From Apiosordaria backusii (taxonomy: Eukaryota; Ascomycota; Sordariomycetes; Sordariales; Lasiosphaeriaceae), in the NCBI GenBank assembly GCA_030549205.1, contig JAUKTV010000018.1, positions 607,152 to 671,151 of the forward strand: a stretch of DNA of 64,000 nucleotides, read 5' to 3'. Below are positions 42,785-54,881 of the stretch, one piece after another (the first letter of the stretch is position 1; the number at the start of each line of letters is the position of its first letter). A model generated the notes under the pieces. That model was not told the DNA's origin, searched no databases, and was given only the letters and a program-made list of their open reading frames with translations. Position numbers and translations under genes: made by a program.

Positions 42785-44260
42785 AAAGCTTCTATATAGT
42801 AAGCGAACGCTACTAGCTAATCTTCTATACTATAAGTAAGCGCTATTAAGCAAAGCTTCTATATAGTAGGCAAATACTATTAAGTAAAGCTTATATATAG
42901 TAAATAAGTACTACTAGTTAAGCTTTTATATAGTAGGTAAATGCTATTAGGCAAAGCTTCTATATAGTTTAACTTAAAGTTTAAAACTAACTAACAGTTT
43001 AGGTTTCCTTTAATATCGAGAAACTAAAAATAGGTAAGCAAACGCTACTAAGTAAAACTTCCGTACAGTTTAATTTAAAGTTTAAAATTAACTAACAGTT
43101 TAGGTTTCCTTTAATGTCGAAAAACCAAAAACAAATAAGTAAATACTACTAAGTAAAGCTTATATACAGTAAGTAGGCACTATTAAAAGTAGAGCTTTTA
43201 TATAGTAAGTAAGCACTATTAAAAGTAAAGCTTTAATTAAAGGTTACTGTTTATAACTGTAATATAGAGCTTTAAAAGATATAAAATAAGTAAGCGCTAT
43301 TAAAAGCAAAGCTTCTATACAGTAGTAAGTATTTAGGAAAAGCTTTAATTAAAAGTTACTACTTATAACTATAATATAAAGCTTTAAAAAATATAAATTA
43401 AGTAAGCGCTATTAAAAGCAAAGTTTCTATATAGTAGACAATCTAACAGTGCTTATATATAGTTAGTAAGCAAGTACTGTTAAGTAAAGTTTCTATATAG
43501 TTTAATTTAAAGCTTAGAACTAACCGATAGTTTAGGTTTCCTTTAATGTTAAGAAATTAAAAATAGGTAAGTAAATGCTATTAAAGAGAGCTTATATATA
43601 GTAAGTAAGCACTATTAAATAAAGCTTCTATATAGTTTAATTTAAAGTTTAAAACTAACCGACAGCTTAAGTTTCCTTTAATATCGAAAAATTAAAAATA
43701 AGTAAGCAAGCGCTATTAGGCAAAGCTTATATATAGTAAGCAAATACTATTAAGCAAAGCTTCTATATAGTTTAACTTAAAGTTTAAAATTAACTGATAG
43801 CTTAGGTTTCCTTTAATATTAAGAAATTAAAAATAAGTAGGCAAGCGTTATTAGGTAGAGCTTCTATATAATAAGTAAACGCTATTAAATAAAGCTTCTA
43901 TATAGTTTAACTTAAAGCTTAGAACTAATTGACAGCTTAGGTTTCCTTTAATATCGAGAAACTAAGAACGGATAGGCAAATACTATTAGGCAAAGCTTAT
44001 ATACAGTAAACAAGCGCTACTAGGCATAGCTTATATATTATAGGTAAGCGCTATTAAATAGAGGTTATATACAATAAGCAAGCGCTACTAAGCACAAATT
44101 ATATACCGTAAGTAAGCGCTACTAAGTAGAGGTTATATATAGTAAGTAAGCACTACTAAGTATAGCTTATATACTGTAAGCAAGCGCTATTAAGTAGAGG
44201 TTATATACTATAAGCAGGCACTGCTAAGCATAGCTTATATACTATAAGCAAACGTTTAAG
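42785..44260 (+). repeat. Complex satellite: 34-37-bp units interrupted by a longer block
   Basis: The short unit has the form AGCTTATATATAGTAAGTAA plus GCGCTATTAAGCAA and recurs dozens of times; near the right end units start at about 44164, 44198 and 44232. It is interrupted at least six times by a longer block containing TTTAACTTAAAGTTTAAAAC, CAGTTTAGGTTTCCTTTAAT and a short AT-rich end, giving a higher-order pattern. Differences between units are mainly transitions. Confidence 0.85.
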
Positions 44261-44860
44261 AATATAGCTTTTAAAGGATTATTATTATATAGATTAAGCA
44301 AATTAGTTTATTACTAGGTTTAATGACTTTTTTAAAATAACTTAGTATTAATATTAATACTATTAGTTATAATTTAAAGAAATCAAAATTAAGCAAAGTA
44401 TTTTACAAGGTTATAAATGGTAATATTATTAATAACTAAAATTTATTATAAAGCTTTAAATAATAATATTATTAATTTAAAGAATTTATTATAAAGTTAT
44501 AAATAGTAATATTATTAACAAATTTCTTTAAATTAATATAAATAGTATTTTTAAAAATAATAAAATTCTTATTAACATTATAAATAAAAAGATTAAGTAA
44601 TAGGGAAAATAGGAATATATTTTTAATATTTATAGTAAAAATAATAATATTAAAGTAAAATATAAAACAATAGAGGAAAGACTAAATAAACTAAAGGCTT
44701 ATTGAAACTTTATATCTTTATATTATAAAAGAATATACTTAATAAAAGGACTTAGAAAGTCTGAACTAAGCTATAAAGGGCTTAATAGCTTTCTTTAAAC
44801 TATCTTATACTAAATCTAATTATAATAGAAATTTAATATTTTTATTAAATACAATATTTT
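44261..44860. other. AT-rich DNA, nothing recognised
   Basis: No open frame or motif. A short repeated AATATTTTTATTAAA lies just before the following solo LTR. Confidence 0.5.
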
Positions 44861-45663
44861 TATTAAACTAAGTCTTTATAAAGCTTAAGTTTACAGTAAG
44901 TAGCTACTATTATATTATATAGTAAAAGTTTAAATTAAAAATCTTACCTATTAGTTATCTAGTATTTACCTAATATCTTATTTTACTATAGAGCTATTTA
45001 AAGGCCTATATCCTATTAATTAGTAAACTAAACTGCTTATAATTTTATATTTAAACTATTAAGGCTTACTACTGTAAGTAGTATAAATAGCCTAACCCTA
45101 GCCCTATATTAATCTATATTTTAAGTTAAAGGTACTTAGTTTTATAGTCCTTTTATATAGCTGTAAGTCGATTTTTAAAAAGCTATAAACTATACTAATT
45201 TAACTACTTATAAGACCTATAGTTAACTATTAAGCTAGTTAAATTAGCTTAGAAATAATAGGCCTATAAATAAGTAAGTATATTATTACTATATTAAATT
45301 ATAAGCCTATAGGCTCTATAGGTTAAAAGCTATTGAAGATTTAATAAGTAATTTATAGGGTTTAGTTAGCTTTAAAGTTAATTAAACTATACTTTAACCT
45401 ATTTATTTATTAAGGTATATAAAGTACTGTATATTAGTTAATAAGTATATAGTAAAGGTCGAATATAAATCCTACTATAGAAAATATTATAGTAAATTTA
45501 TAAAAAGCTAATACTATAATATAATTATTTACTTACTATTTTCCTATTCTCTAATACCTATAAGGTACTATATACTAGTACCCTAGTACTAAACTATAAG
45601 TATTATATATAAGTACTAATTATAAGACCTTTAAGCTTATAATTAACTATACCTATTCTAATA
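44861..45663 (+). repeat. Family B solo LTR
   Basis: 803 bp, TATTAAACTAAG...TTCTAATA, matching the other three family B LTRs throughout, heavily RIP-altered. No internal sequence is attached on either side. The flanking five bases (ATTTT left, ATATT right) differ at one position, so the target-site duplication is only approximate. Confidence 0.8.
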
Positions 45664-48234
45664 ATATTTAAATATTTAAGTCTTTTATATAAAGTTTTAT
45701 AGATAATTATATAATACTATTTATATTAATAAAAAGAAATATTATATAAGATTCTTTAGATATTAAAGGATTTAATATAAAATAGTTAACTTTAAAAGTT
45801 TAAATATTTCTTACTAGTTTAAAAAATAAATATTAATAAGTATTTAAATAAATATAATTTACTTACTATAATAGAAGATATATTTTAATATAATAGTAAT
45901 TAGTAGAAATTAAAAGTTTTTTAATTATAGAAAGGTTTTAATGTAATTATTAAAAGAAAACTTAAAGTATAAAAGTATAAGAAAAAAAGATATAGTATTA
46001 ATAATATAAAGCTATATTATAAAAAAAAAAAAGATAAACTTTAAAATAAAGAAGCGTTAAAATTTTAATAAAGATAATAGATTTAATTTTAAAGGTATAT
46101 CTGTTTTTTTTATAATAGCAATTACTTTATATTTAATATTTACTATGCTATAGCTTACAATTAAATTAAACTAGTAAAGATATTATATATAATTACTTTA
46201 AATAGTACTTTCTTTATAAAAAATACTTTAATATATACTTTATTTATAAAATTAATATAATTATTGCTTTATTAATATAATTTATTTCTTAAAATAGGTA
46301 TTTAATTTATAAAAGAAAGTTGAAAAAAAAACTAAAGCATTCTAACTCTTTTAATAAAATTATATTTATAGATTTCTTTTTTATTTGTAATTACCTATTC
46401 TAAAGTCTTTTATTATAATAAAGGATATATAGTATAATTCTCTATAAAAAAAATCTAAGATTGTAATTTTAGCCTTTTATAACTATAATATTTTATATTT
46501 TTTTTTTTTTTTTTTTTTTTTTATATATATAATATAATTTATAATAGGTTAATTTTTAAAGTCCTATAGAGGTATTAAAATACTTAAAGGTATATATTTA
46601 TATAGCTTTTTAAATAAGTCGTACTTATTATTTATAAAAATTGTTTTATACTATAATTTTTAATAAGATTTAATATAAGCGTTAATAGTAAATTCGTTAA
46701 AGGCTTTGTTTTTTATATATCTTTTTTAATAAAGTAGGGTAGTTTACGATTTATTATTTATAATTAATTTATAATAAAATACTTAATTAACTTTATATTT
46801 AATAGTTTTAATTAAGTATTAAAAATTTAAAAAAGCCTTTTATAAAAATTTATAGTATACTTTTAAAGCCTTTAACTTTAATTATATTATTAAACTATAC
46901 TATTATTTAAAGATTTTCTAATAGTCTTTATATAATAATAATAGTAACTTATAATATATAGTAAGTATTATCTACTTTAATAGTAAAGACCTTTTACTTT
47001 TATTAATTAATTAAAGCCTAAGTTATCTTTTTCTTTTTTAAAAAAATCATATAATTATAACTAACTTTAATATTTTTAAAATATTATATAACCTATTAAA
47101 ACTATCTTTTTAATTAAAAGGTATTAAACTTATATTATATTAAATAATAGAAATTATATATAGTTTATATTTAATTATAGATTTCTTTAAATAAATAATA
47201 AAGTTATAAAGAAAAATATATTTAAGTTAATATTTAAATCCTATAGTAGTTTAAATTTTTAAAGTAAATGATAGATTTAAATACATTTTAATACTATAAA
47301 TTAGTAACTATAAAGTATATTAAAAAAAACCCTTTAATTAATAATTATTAGGTAAATTTAAAAGTAGTAGATATATAGTACTATAAAATTTATTGGTTAA
47401 CTTTTTAAAAAAATATCGATATTTTTATTATATTATATAAGTTTATAATTATATTACTTATTATTTAAGATTACTATATACTCGATCTTCTATACTTAGT
47501 ATTACTATACCTTTACTATTACTACTATCATTACTATTATTACTACTATTATTATTACTATTACTATTACTATTATACTACTACTATTACCATTACTATT
47601 ACTATACTATTACTACTTCTTTTTAATTATATAGTCCTTTACCTTTAGCTTTTTATAATTATCCTTTAAACTATATTTAAACCTATAATCTTTATATTTA
47701 TAATTTCTATAATACCTTTACTAATATCTTCTTATATAGTAATAATTTAAAAATAGTTTACAATTAAAATTCTAATATAGTTACTATAGATTATACCAGT
47801 TATATTATAGCTTTAAATTATAATTATATTAAGATAGTTAAAGTAAGTAATAACTTTAACCAGATAGACCTGGTTTTTATAAACCTCGATATCTTTAAAA
47901 GGAAGAGCCTAGATAGTAACTTTTGATCTTATATTTTATATATTAATATACTACTTTTAATATTATATAAAGGGAACTTATATTAATATAGTAAGGCTTT
48001 ATTATTATATAAATGATCTTTTAATTTATATAGAGAGTAATAATATCTCTATTATTATCGCTATTATTAGAATTAATTACTATATATAGAATAATTATAC
48101 TTATAGTTATATTTTTTAAATAATTGATTTTCATTTAATTTTTAAAAAAAAGGCCTTAATTAAAATCGAATTCTCAATCTTTTAAAGGAATTATATAGAA
48201 TATACTATTTAACTACTTATTTATTAGTGGTAAA
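45664..48234. other. AT-rich DNA with simple repeats
   Basis: No gene is supported. It includes a run of 25 T at 46498-46522 and a trinucleotide tract at 47470-47630. The rest is degraded AT-rich sequence. Confidence 0.55.
47470..47630 (+). repeat. Imperfect (TTACTA/ATT)n trinucleotide repeat
   Basis: The plus strand is built from ACT, ATT and occasional CAT triplets over about 160 bp. Simple repeat. Confidence 0.85.
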
Positions 48235-48870
48235 TATTAAGAATCAATTAAATAGACTTAAAGTTAAGGTTAGGGTTAAGGTTAAGGTTGGGGTTAAGGG
48301 TAGGGGTTAAGGTTAATAAAAATAGTAAATGAAAAAGTAAAATTGTATATAAATAAAAGAAAAGCTTTTATATTTTAATATAAAATTAGTTAAAGAAAAA
48401 GCAAATAAAAAAAAAACTATTAAAGCTTATATTAATATTCTATAATATTTTAAAGTAAATTGTTCTTTCTATATAAAAAGGTTCTAACTATATTTACATA
48501 ATTAGCTGTAATATTACTTTAATAGAGAAAAAAGATTCGGTAAAATAAAAAAAAAAAGGTTAAGGGAAAGCTTCTCTATTTTAGCATTCTCTACTATATT
48601 AAATGGATTTAAGGTTGAAGTTAAGGTTAAGGTTAATAAAAATAGTAAATAAAAACCACTTAGGAAAGCAGTTCCCTATTTTAAAATTATTATATTAAGA
48701 ATCAGTTAAGTAAAAAGTAAATTAACGTCGAAGTTTATATTAATATCTGTAATATTTAAAAGTAAATTGTTCTTTTTATTTAATAAGGTTCTAACTATAT
48801 TTATATAATCAGCTATAATACTACTTTAGTAAAAAAAACATTTAGTAAAATAAAACAAAAGTTAGTTAAA
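48235..48870 (+). repeat. Diverged direct repeat with telomere-like tracts
   Basis: Two halves (48235-48560 and about 48600-48870) share blocks in order: TTAAGGTT tracts followed by AATAAAAATAGTAAAT, then AAAGTAAATTGTTCTTT, GGTTCTAACTATATTTA and TTCGGTAAAATAAAA or similar. It looks like an old duplicated telomere-adjacent module. Confidence 0.6.
48258..48318 (+). repeat. Interstitial degenerate telomeric tract
   Basis: A run of TTAAGG, TTAGGG, TTGGGG and TTAAGGG repeats lies about 15.5 kb inside the chromosome end, in the same orientation as the terminal array. A shorter TTAAGG tract occurs near 48608-48640. Confidence 0.75.
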
Positions 48871-48879
48871 ATAGTAGAT

Positions 48880-51800
48880 TAAAAGGTAAGTCTAATCGTA
48901 TAATATTATAAGTAACAACTATATAGAAAAGCCTTCCCTTATCTATATAGATTGGCATTCCCTAGTTTATTGCTATTTTTTATTTATTTATTAATCTACC
49001 TACAGTAGAGAAAACCCTATAAAGCGTATTAAAGGCATGCCCTTATTAGGAAATCTAAGTAAAGAAGGGTTTACCTTTAGTAGATTATAATAATAAAGCT
49101 ACTTTACTACTTATAAGACCTTTTTATATAGCTAAGTTGTTTATAAAGGATTTAATCCTGTATATGCTAATATTGCAATATATAAATTACTGTAGCCTAC
49201 TTTAAAGGCTAAGGAAGAATCGCTTACTAGGATATAAAGCTAGAGCCTATTTTTATATATCTATAACGTACGGAAAGTATTATTATATTCTAATATAGAT
49301 TCTAATTTAAAGGCATTTAGCTATTATTTAGTAAATAGTAGCTTCGTAGCACTATCCAGTCAAATAACCGTAAAAACCAATTATCTAAATAAGCAGTTCC
49401 TTTTATACTAAGCTTAATTACTATTACAATAAGTTCATTAATAAAATAAAACTAACCTATCTTATAATAGTTTAAACCTAGCTTACGTTCCTTATTTACT
49501 TTTTAAAAAAAAGTTATAACTACTTAGCTATTTTCTTAAAGCTACTAAACTTACTTTAAACATTTCCTTCTATAGCTTAATTATCTCCTATATAATCTAG
49601 ACTGCAGGTCCTTTATATATAGGCACGGTTTTCTATAAAGCTAGTACGTCCTTTAAACAACCTCTACCAAAAAGGTCATCTATACCTTTCTATACTTTAC
49701 AAAGGCTCTAAAAGATTACTTTACTAAGGCTCTTTTTAAAATTAGCATAGGCTTTTCAGCCCTTAGCCTTCCCTAATCTAGATTGTATTACTATATAATA
49801 CCTACAGATAGTAGCTATATCGATTAACCAGTATAATCCTAAAAAGACCTGACTATCCTTACCAATTAAAATATATATTTAATAAGTAAATAATCTAACA
49901 CTTACCGAATTCTACTTCAGTATAATAGAAAGAGCCGTCATCGAAGGATTAAAAAGCAACGTCGCTATAAACGCTTAATTACTATAAGCTAGTTTCTTTC
50001 TACCTATAAGACTAGATTTTAATGCCTTATTTTGTACTTCTTGGCTTATACAGTTAGTAAATACAGCACCCTTTTAAGTAAAAGTAGCCTATACCTTAAG
50101 TAAAAAGCACCGTACCTTTTACTAATAGTTTAATAAACGTTAAACCGTCTAGCCTTTATACCGAAGTAAATATAGCTAAGTTAGCTATAGATTGTCTTTA
50201 TTTAATAGATTATTAGCCGTCCTAATAAAACTTAATTAGAAAGAGTTACAGCTTTAACTTACTACTATTAACCTAATAAAAGGTCCTTATATTTAGGTAT
50301 TTTACCCTAATATACTTAAGTATATTAGAAGGTATACCGGACTAGACAGTATTTATTATTATACTGCCTAAGACTAGTATATTAATCTCTATAGTAACTT
50401 TTCTAATACCTTTAGCTTTAAATTTTAAAGGACTAAAGGATCGATAGGCTATACTTTTATAGTTTATATTTACATTAAAAATCAAAATCAAAAGGACTTT
50501 TACTCTTTTATTCTATTAAAGATTTCTATTCTCTATAAACCCCTTTTAAGATACTTACATTATAGTTTAATAGATATACTACTTTAACTAAACTTACTAC
50601 CTAACAATATCTTTAATCTAAGTCAGCCTATAAAGGACCTTAAAACTAAAAATTAAATAAAAATCTAACCTTACTTTATTAAATAAGTAAAAAAATAATA
50701 AAAGTAGTAGTATTTTACTAGTACCGAAGCTTCTACTTATTTTACACTTCCTATATCTTTTTACAATATTAAATTAAAGTCAAATTTAATAGGGTCTTCT
50801 TTCTCTATTAATTCTACTAAGCCCGTTCCTTTAACTATAATTTCGCTAAATAGTAAATAAGGATAGTAGAAATCTTATTAATCTATTTATATATATTACT
50901 AATTAAATAATAAGGTATTTAGTTACCTTAAAAGCTATTTTACCCTTCCTATTTTTATAAAAGGCTAGACTATATCTTAAGCCCTAGTAAAGTATATATA
51001 TTGCATTTCTATTAAAACCTACTACTATTTAATTATTAAACTGTATCTATTACTAAACTTAGAGTTTAATTGTAGATTATTTATTATTATATTTAGTATA
51101 TTCTTACTATATTTTAAGTTATTACCTTAGCTATAACTGCCTTTCGGTAACTACTTAGTAGTACTAGCTTTAGAAACTTCCTATAATTTAATAGTATTAC
51201 CTATAAAGTATAGACTAGTATTTAATTCGGTAGACCAACTTTATTAAAAATACTACTGACCCTTTTCATTAGGCTACTTTTTAAAATAGAGTTAATTGTA
51301 AATTTAAAAAACTTAAAGTTTATCTTTAGTAATGCTTTTTTGTTAATTTCTTTAAATTTCAGCCTTATAATTATACTTCCTTAAAAGCCTAAACATTTTA
51401 ATTTATTGTAAAGTGCCGAATAGGTTAAAAAATAATACCGTCCGATCTTTAATTAATATAGTTTATAGTTAAAACTATAATAATATCTCATCATCTTTAA
51501 TCCCCTAACTTTTATTTTTAATTAATAAAAACATCTTTAGTAAATGCTTTTACAATAGTTAGTCTTTAATAAATCTAAGAATTTCACCTTTAATAATTAA
51601 ATATTAATGCCTTTAACTGTCTTTATTAATTATTACAATAGTCTTAAAAACTAATAAAATAGAACTATATATCCTATTCTATTATTCTATATTAGACTAT
51701 TTAAATATAAGCCTTCTTTAAGCGATCTAATTTATTTAAAGTAAACGTTTTAATTTTTTAGTATATTTAGTAAAGAGTATATGGTTTTTTAAAAGAAAAG

Positions 51801-53180
51801 GCCTAATTAAGTTAGTATATTTAGTAAAAAGAACCGGAAGGTTAGGCTTAAAGTTTAATTATAAGCTTTTTAACCTTAATAACTTTAATATATGTTATTA
51901 AAGCTGGAATTACTGCAGTTGCTAACATTAGACTTACTTTTCAATTATTCCTTATTAAGGGATTTAAATTGTACTTATTTTAATTATAAGACTTAAAAGA
52001 ACCTTATATTAGTATTTATTGTTACTACCTTTCTATATTGGGATTAGGTAATTTATATACTTACTACCTTCCTTAAATATAGTAGCCGTTTTTTAAACTT
52101 CTTTTTTAAAGTTAAGCCTTAACTTTCTATTATCTGTTATTACTATAGCTAATTAAAACCTAACTGTTAAAAGTTAATAGGGCAGAAATTTAAATGAACT
52201 ATTGCTAATATAAAGCTGTATAATTTAAAAAGTTATTATAAATTACCAATAAGGCTTAAAAGGTATTGGTTTTTAATTTAATAAATATATCCTTTTTAAA
52301 GTTAGGATTTTTTATATATATTAGCTTTAAAATTACTATAGTTATTTATATAGTAAGGTAATATTAAATAAATAATAACTGATTTAATAAGCTATTTGCA
52401 GTTTTACTATATAATTGTTTATATTTAAATATATATAGTTTAATCTTTAAAATAAGTATATAATTACTAGTAAAATCAATCAGGTAATTATTATATATTT
52501 AAGGTATAGGCCAACTGTTTGTTTTATAGAATAGAAAAGATTTTTAATTATATAGACTAGTAAGTATAGGGCCTATATACTGTATAGCTTGCTTAGTATA
52601 GTAACTGTAACTTACTAATTAATGCATTTACTTTCTCCTTTTAAATTCCTTAAAGTACTATCGGCAGTGAAAGTAAAGTACTAAGTGCTTAAATATACTA
52701 TTTAAATGCCTTAAAAGAAAGCCTTAGCAATAGGGTCTACTATAGAGGACGTTATTAACTATTAAATACCTTTAAATAGCTATATAGTAGGCTTAACTAT
52801 CGGTTAGTTACTTATAGAGTTTAACCTTTAGTACTAAAGGTATAGCCTTAGTATCTTAAGCTGCCTTCTGTTACTTTACTCTATTGGCTTAAGCTTTCGA
52901 AAGTACTAGCGTTAAGTAGTATTTACTATAATTGCTAACCTTCTAGAAAGTACTGTAGGAAGTTTAGTAAAGGTAATAAAAGTATAAAATAGGACTCTTT
53001 TTTTATTATTAAGTTAATAACTATAAGCTATTACTAGAAGAAGGCTAGCTATATTAGTTAATCCTCCAGTAAAGACTGTTTTTTTCTTTTCCTTTAGATA
53101 TCTATCGACTAATATATAGCGGCTTATATACTAGGGCAGGCAAATAAGCTAAAGTATAGCTTAGCTAACTCCGATTTTAG
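48880..53180. other. RIP-degraded repeat DNA, unclassified
   Basis: GC is somewhat higher than in 40.7-48 kb, with AGGCCT/AGCCT-type residues typical of RIP-mutated transposon coding DNA, notably 49.0-50.7 kb. I found no LTR, terminal inverted repeat or conserved protein motif. It probably contains at least one further degraded transposon. Confidence 0.5.
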
Positions 53181-53189
53181 TATATTTAG

Positions 53190-53340
53190 TTAAAAATCGA
53201 CTTATAGCTATATAAAAGTACCGTAAAACCGTATACCCCTAACTATATTAGCAGGTTATCGTAGGATATACCTATCTAAACCTATATTAAACTGTATATA
53301 GAAGCCTAATAAGCTTAAAAATCAAGTTTTAGTAGTTATA
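53190..53340 (-). repeat. Diverged fragment related to the family B LTR
   Basis: AAAAATCGACTTATAGCTAT followed by ATAAAAG, a CGTAAAACCGTATA block and TCGTAGGATA matches, in order, the reverse complement of the family B LTR core around its TATA-like site (27020-26940). Similarity fades on both sides, so it may be an LTR of a related family. Confidence 0.42.
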
Positions 53341-53394
53341 GGACTGCTATAAGGAGAAATATAGCGCTGAAAGTACTTACTATAGCTCCTAAAT

Positions 53395-53870
53395 GGCCTA
53401 ACCGGGCAATGCTAGCTTACTAAACTACAGTAGCCTATAGAGGAAGGGAAGGCTAAAAGAAAAAAACTGACGGCTGTATTTAGAGCTAAAGGGCCTAACC
53501 GGCACTTAGCGGTAGCCCCTAAAGAAACATACGTCCTAGTATCTGCCTACTAAGCTATAGCAGCCTATAGAAGAAGGGAGAGCCGAAAGAAAAAAACCGA
53601 CGGCTGTATCTAAGGCTAAAGGGCCTAACCGGCACCTAGCAGTAGCTCCTGGAAAAGCATGCACCCCGGTATCTGCCTGCTAAACTATAGCAGCCTATAA
53701 AGGAAGGAAGAACCGAAAGAAAAAATCTGACAGCTATATCCTAACTGGCATCTAGCGATAGCCCCTAGAAAAACATGCGTCCTAGTGTCTGTCCGCTAAG
53801 CTACAGCGGCTTATAGGAAGAGGGAGAGCTAAAAGAAAAGAACTGACAGTTATATCCAAGTTAAAGGGCC
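53395..53870 (+). repeat. 130-bp tandem array, about four copies
   Basis: The anchor CGGCTGTAT (or CAGCTATAT, CAGTTATAT) lies at 53471, 53601, 53731 and about 53846. Each unit has CTAAAGGGCCTAACCGGCAC, TAGCGGTAGCCCCT and a GAAAGAAAAAA block; the last unit is about 15 bp shorter. GC is clearly higher than in neighbouring DNA. It ends about 100 bp before the RIP-degraded family A element. Confidence 0.85.
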
Positions 53871-53966
53871 TTTTAAACGACCTACTTAGTACCTTTTAAA
53901 GTACTTACCTAGCACTTTATAATTAATAGGTTTTATAATTTTATTTTAACTTCCTATAGTAATTTA

Positions 53967-54645
53967 TATTGAAATATAGCACTTAGTTGTGGACTTTACA
54001 GTGTATTTTAGCCTATAACCTATAAGGCTAATAACAACTAATGGCTTGGAATTATAGCACTTACGAACACTCTACTATAGCAATCGCAGTAGTCTTCAGA
54101 CCCCTAAAGTAGCCTAAAGCCCTGGACGGTTAGCGTACTGTAACGGTAAAACGTTAGTACCTTATACCCTATAAATAGCTTCTAATTAACGTACTTAACA
54201 GTTAAACTTAGTCGGCTGGCTAAGTCTACAGCTAGCAGACTTAACAGACATTCAGGCCCTACAGTTAGCAGGCTTAACAGGCATTTAGGCCTTACAGTTA
54301 GCGGACTTAACGGGCATTCGGGCCTTAGAATAGAGAGAGGTTTAAAGAGCGATATAGAGCTGAAAACCTATAATAAGTCTTATTCTTTACAACTATTTAC
54401 TATAATATTTTCCTAACTAATAAGTTAATTTAATATATTAGTTTACTATATCTTACAGTACCTTACAAGCCTATATTACAGTGTCTACCTTCTATATATT
54501 ACAAAGCATCGCCCCTATAATCCACATTCCTTCAGTACCTAACTACTATTATATATTATAGATAAAACCCTCTTTACTCTTAATATTCTATACCGTTTCT
54601 TATACAGATTTATACCTATAGGCTTATAAGATACCTATCTTAATA
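53967..54645 (+). repeat. RIP-degraded family A 5' LTR
   Basis: 679 bp, TATTGAAATATAG...ATCTTAATA. The inverted repeat and three 33-bp units survive in mutated form. The primer site that follows reads AAATTATAAGCC. Confidence 0.92.
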
Positions 54646-54881
54646 AATTATAAGCCTAGGCTTATACTATCTAAGTAAATTTCTTTATCTTATAGCCTTT
54701 ACAATAATACTTATCCTATAAGCCCTATTTATTTTAAGCCACCAAAGACCTAAAAAATAGCGTTCTAGTACTTCTAATAGTACTTTTACTTCCCTCTTAG
54801 ACACTAAAGACCTAAAAAACAGTATTCTAATACTTTCAACAATACTTTTACTTCCCTTTTAAGCCTTCGACCTTCCTTACT

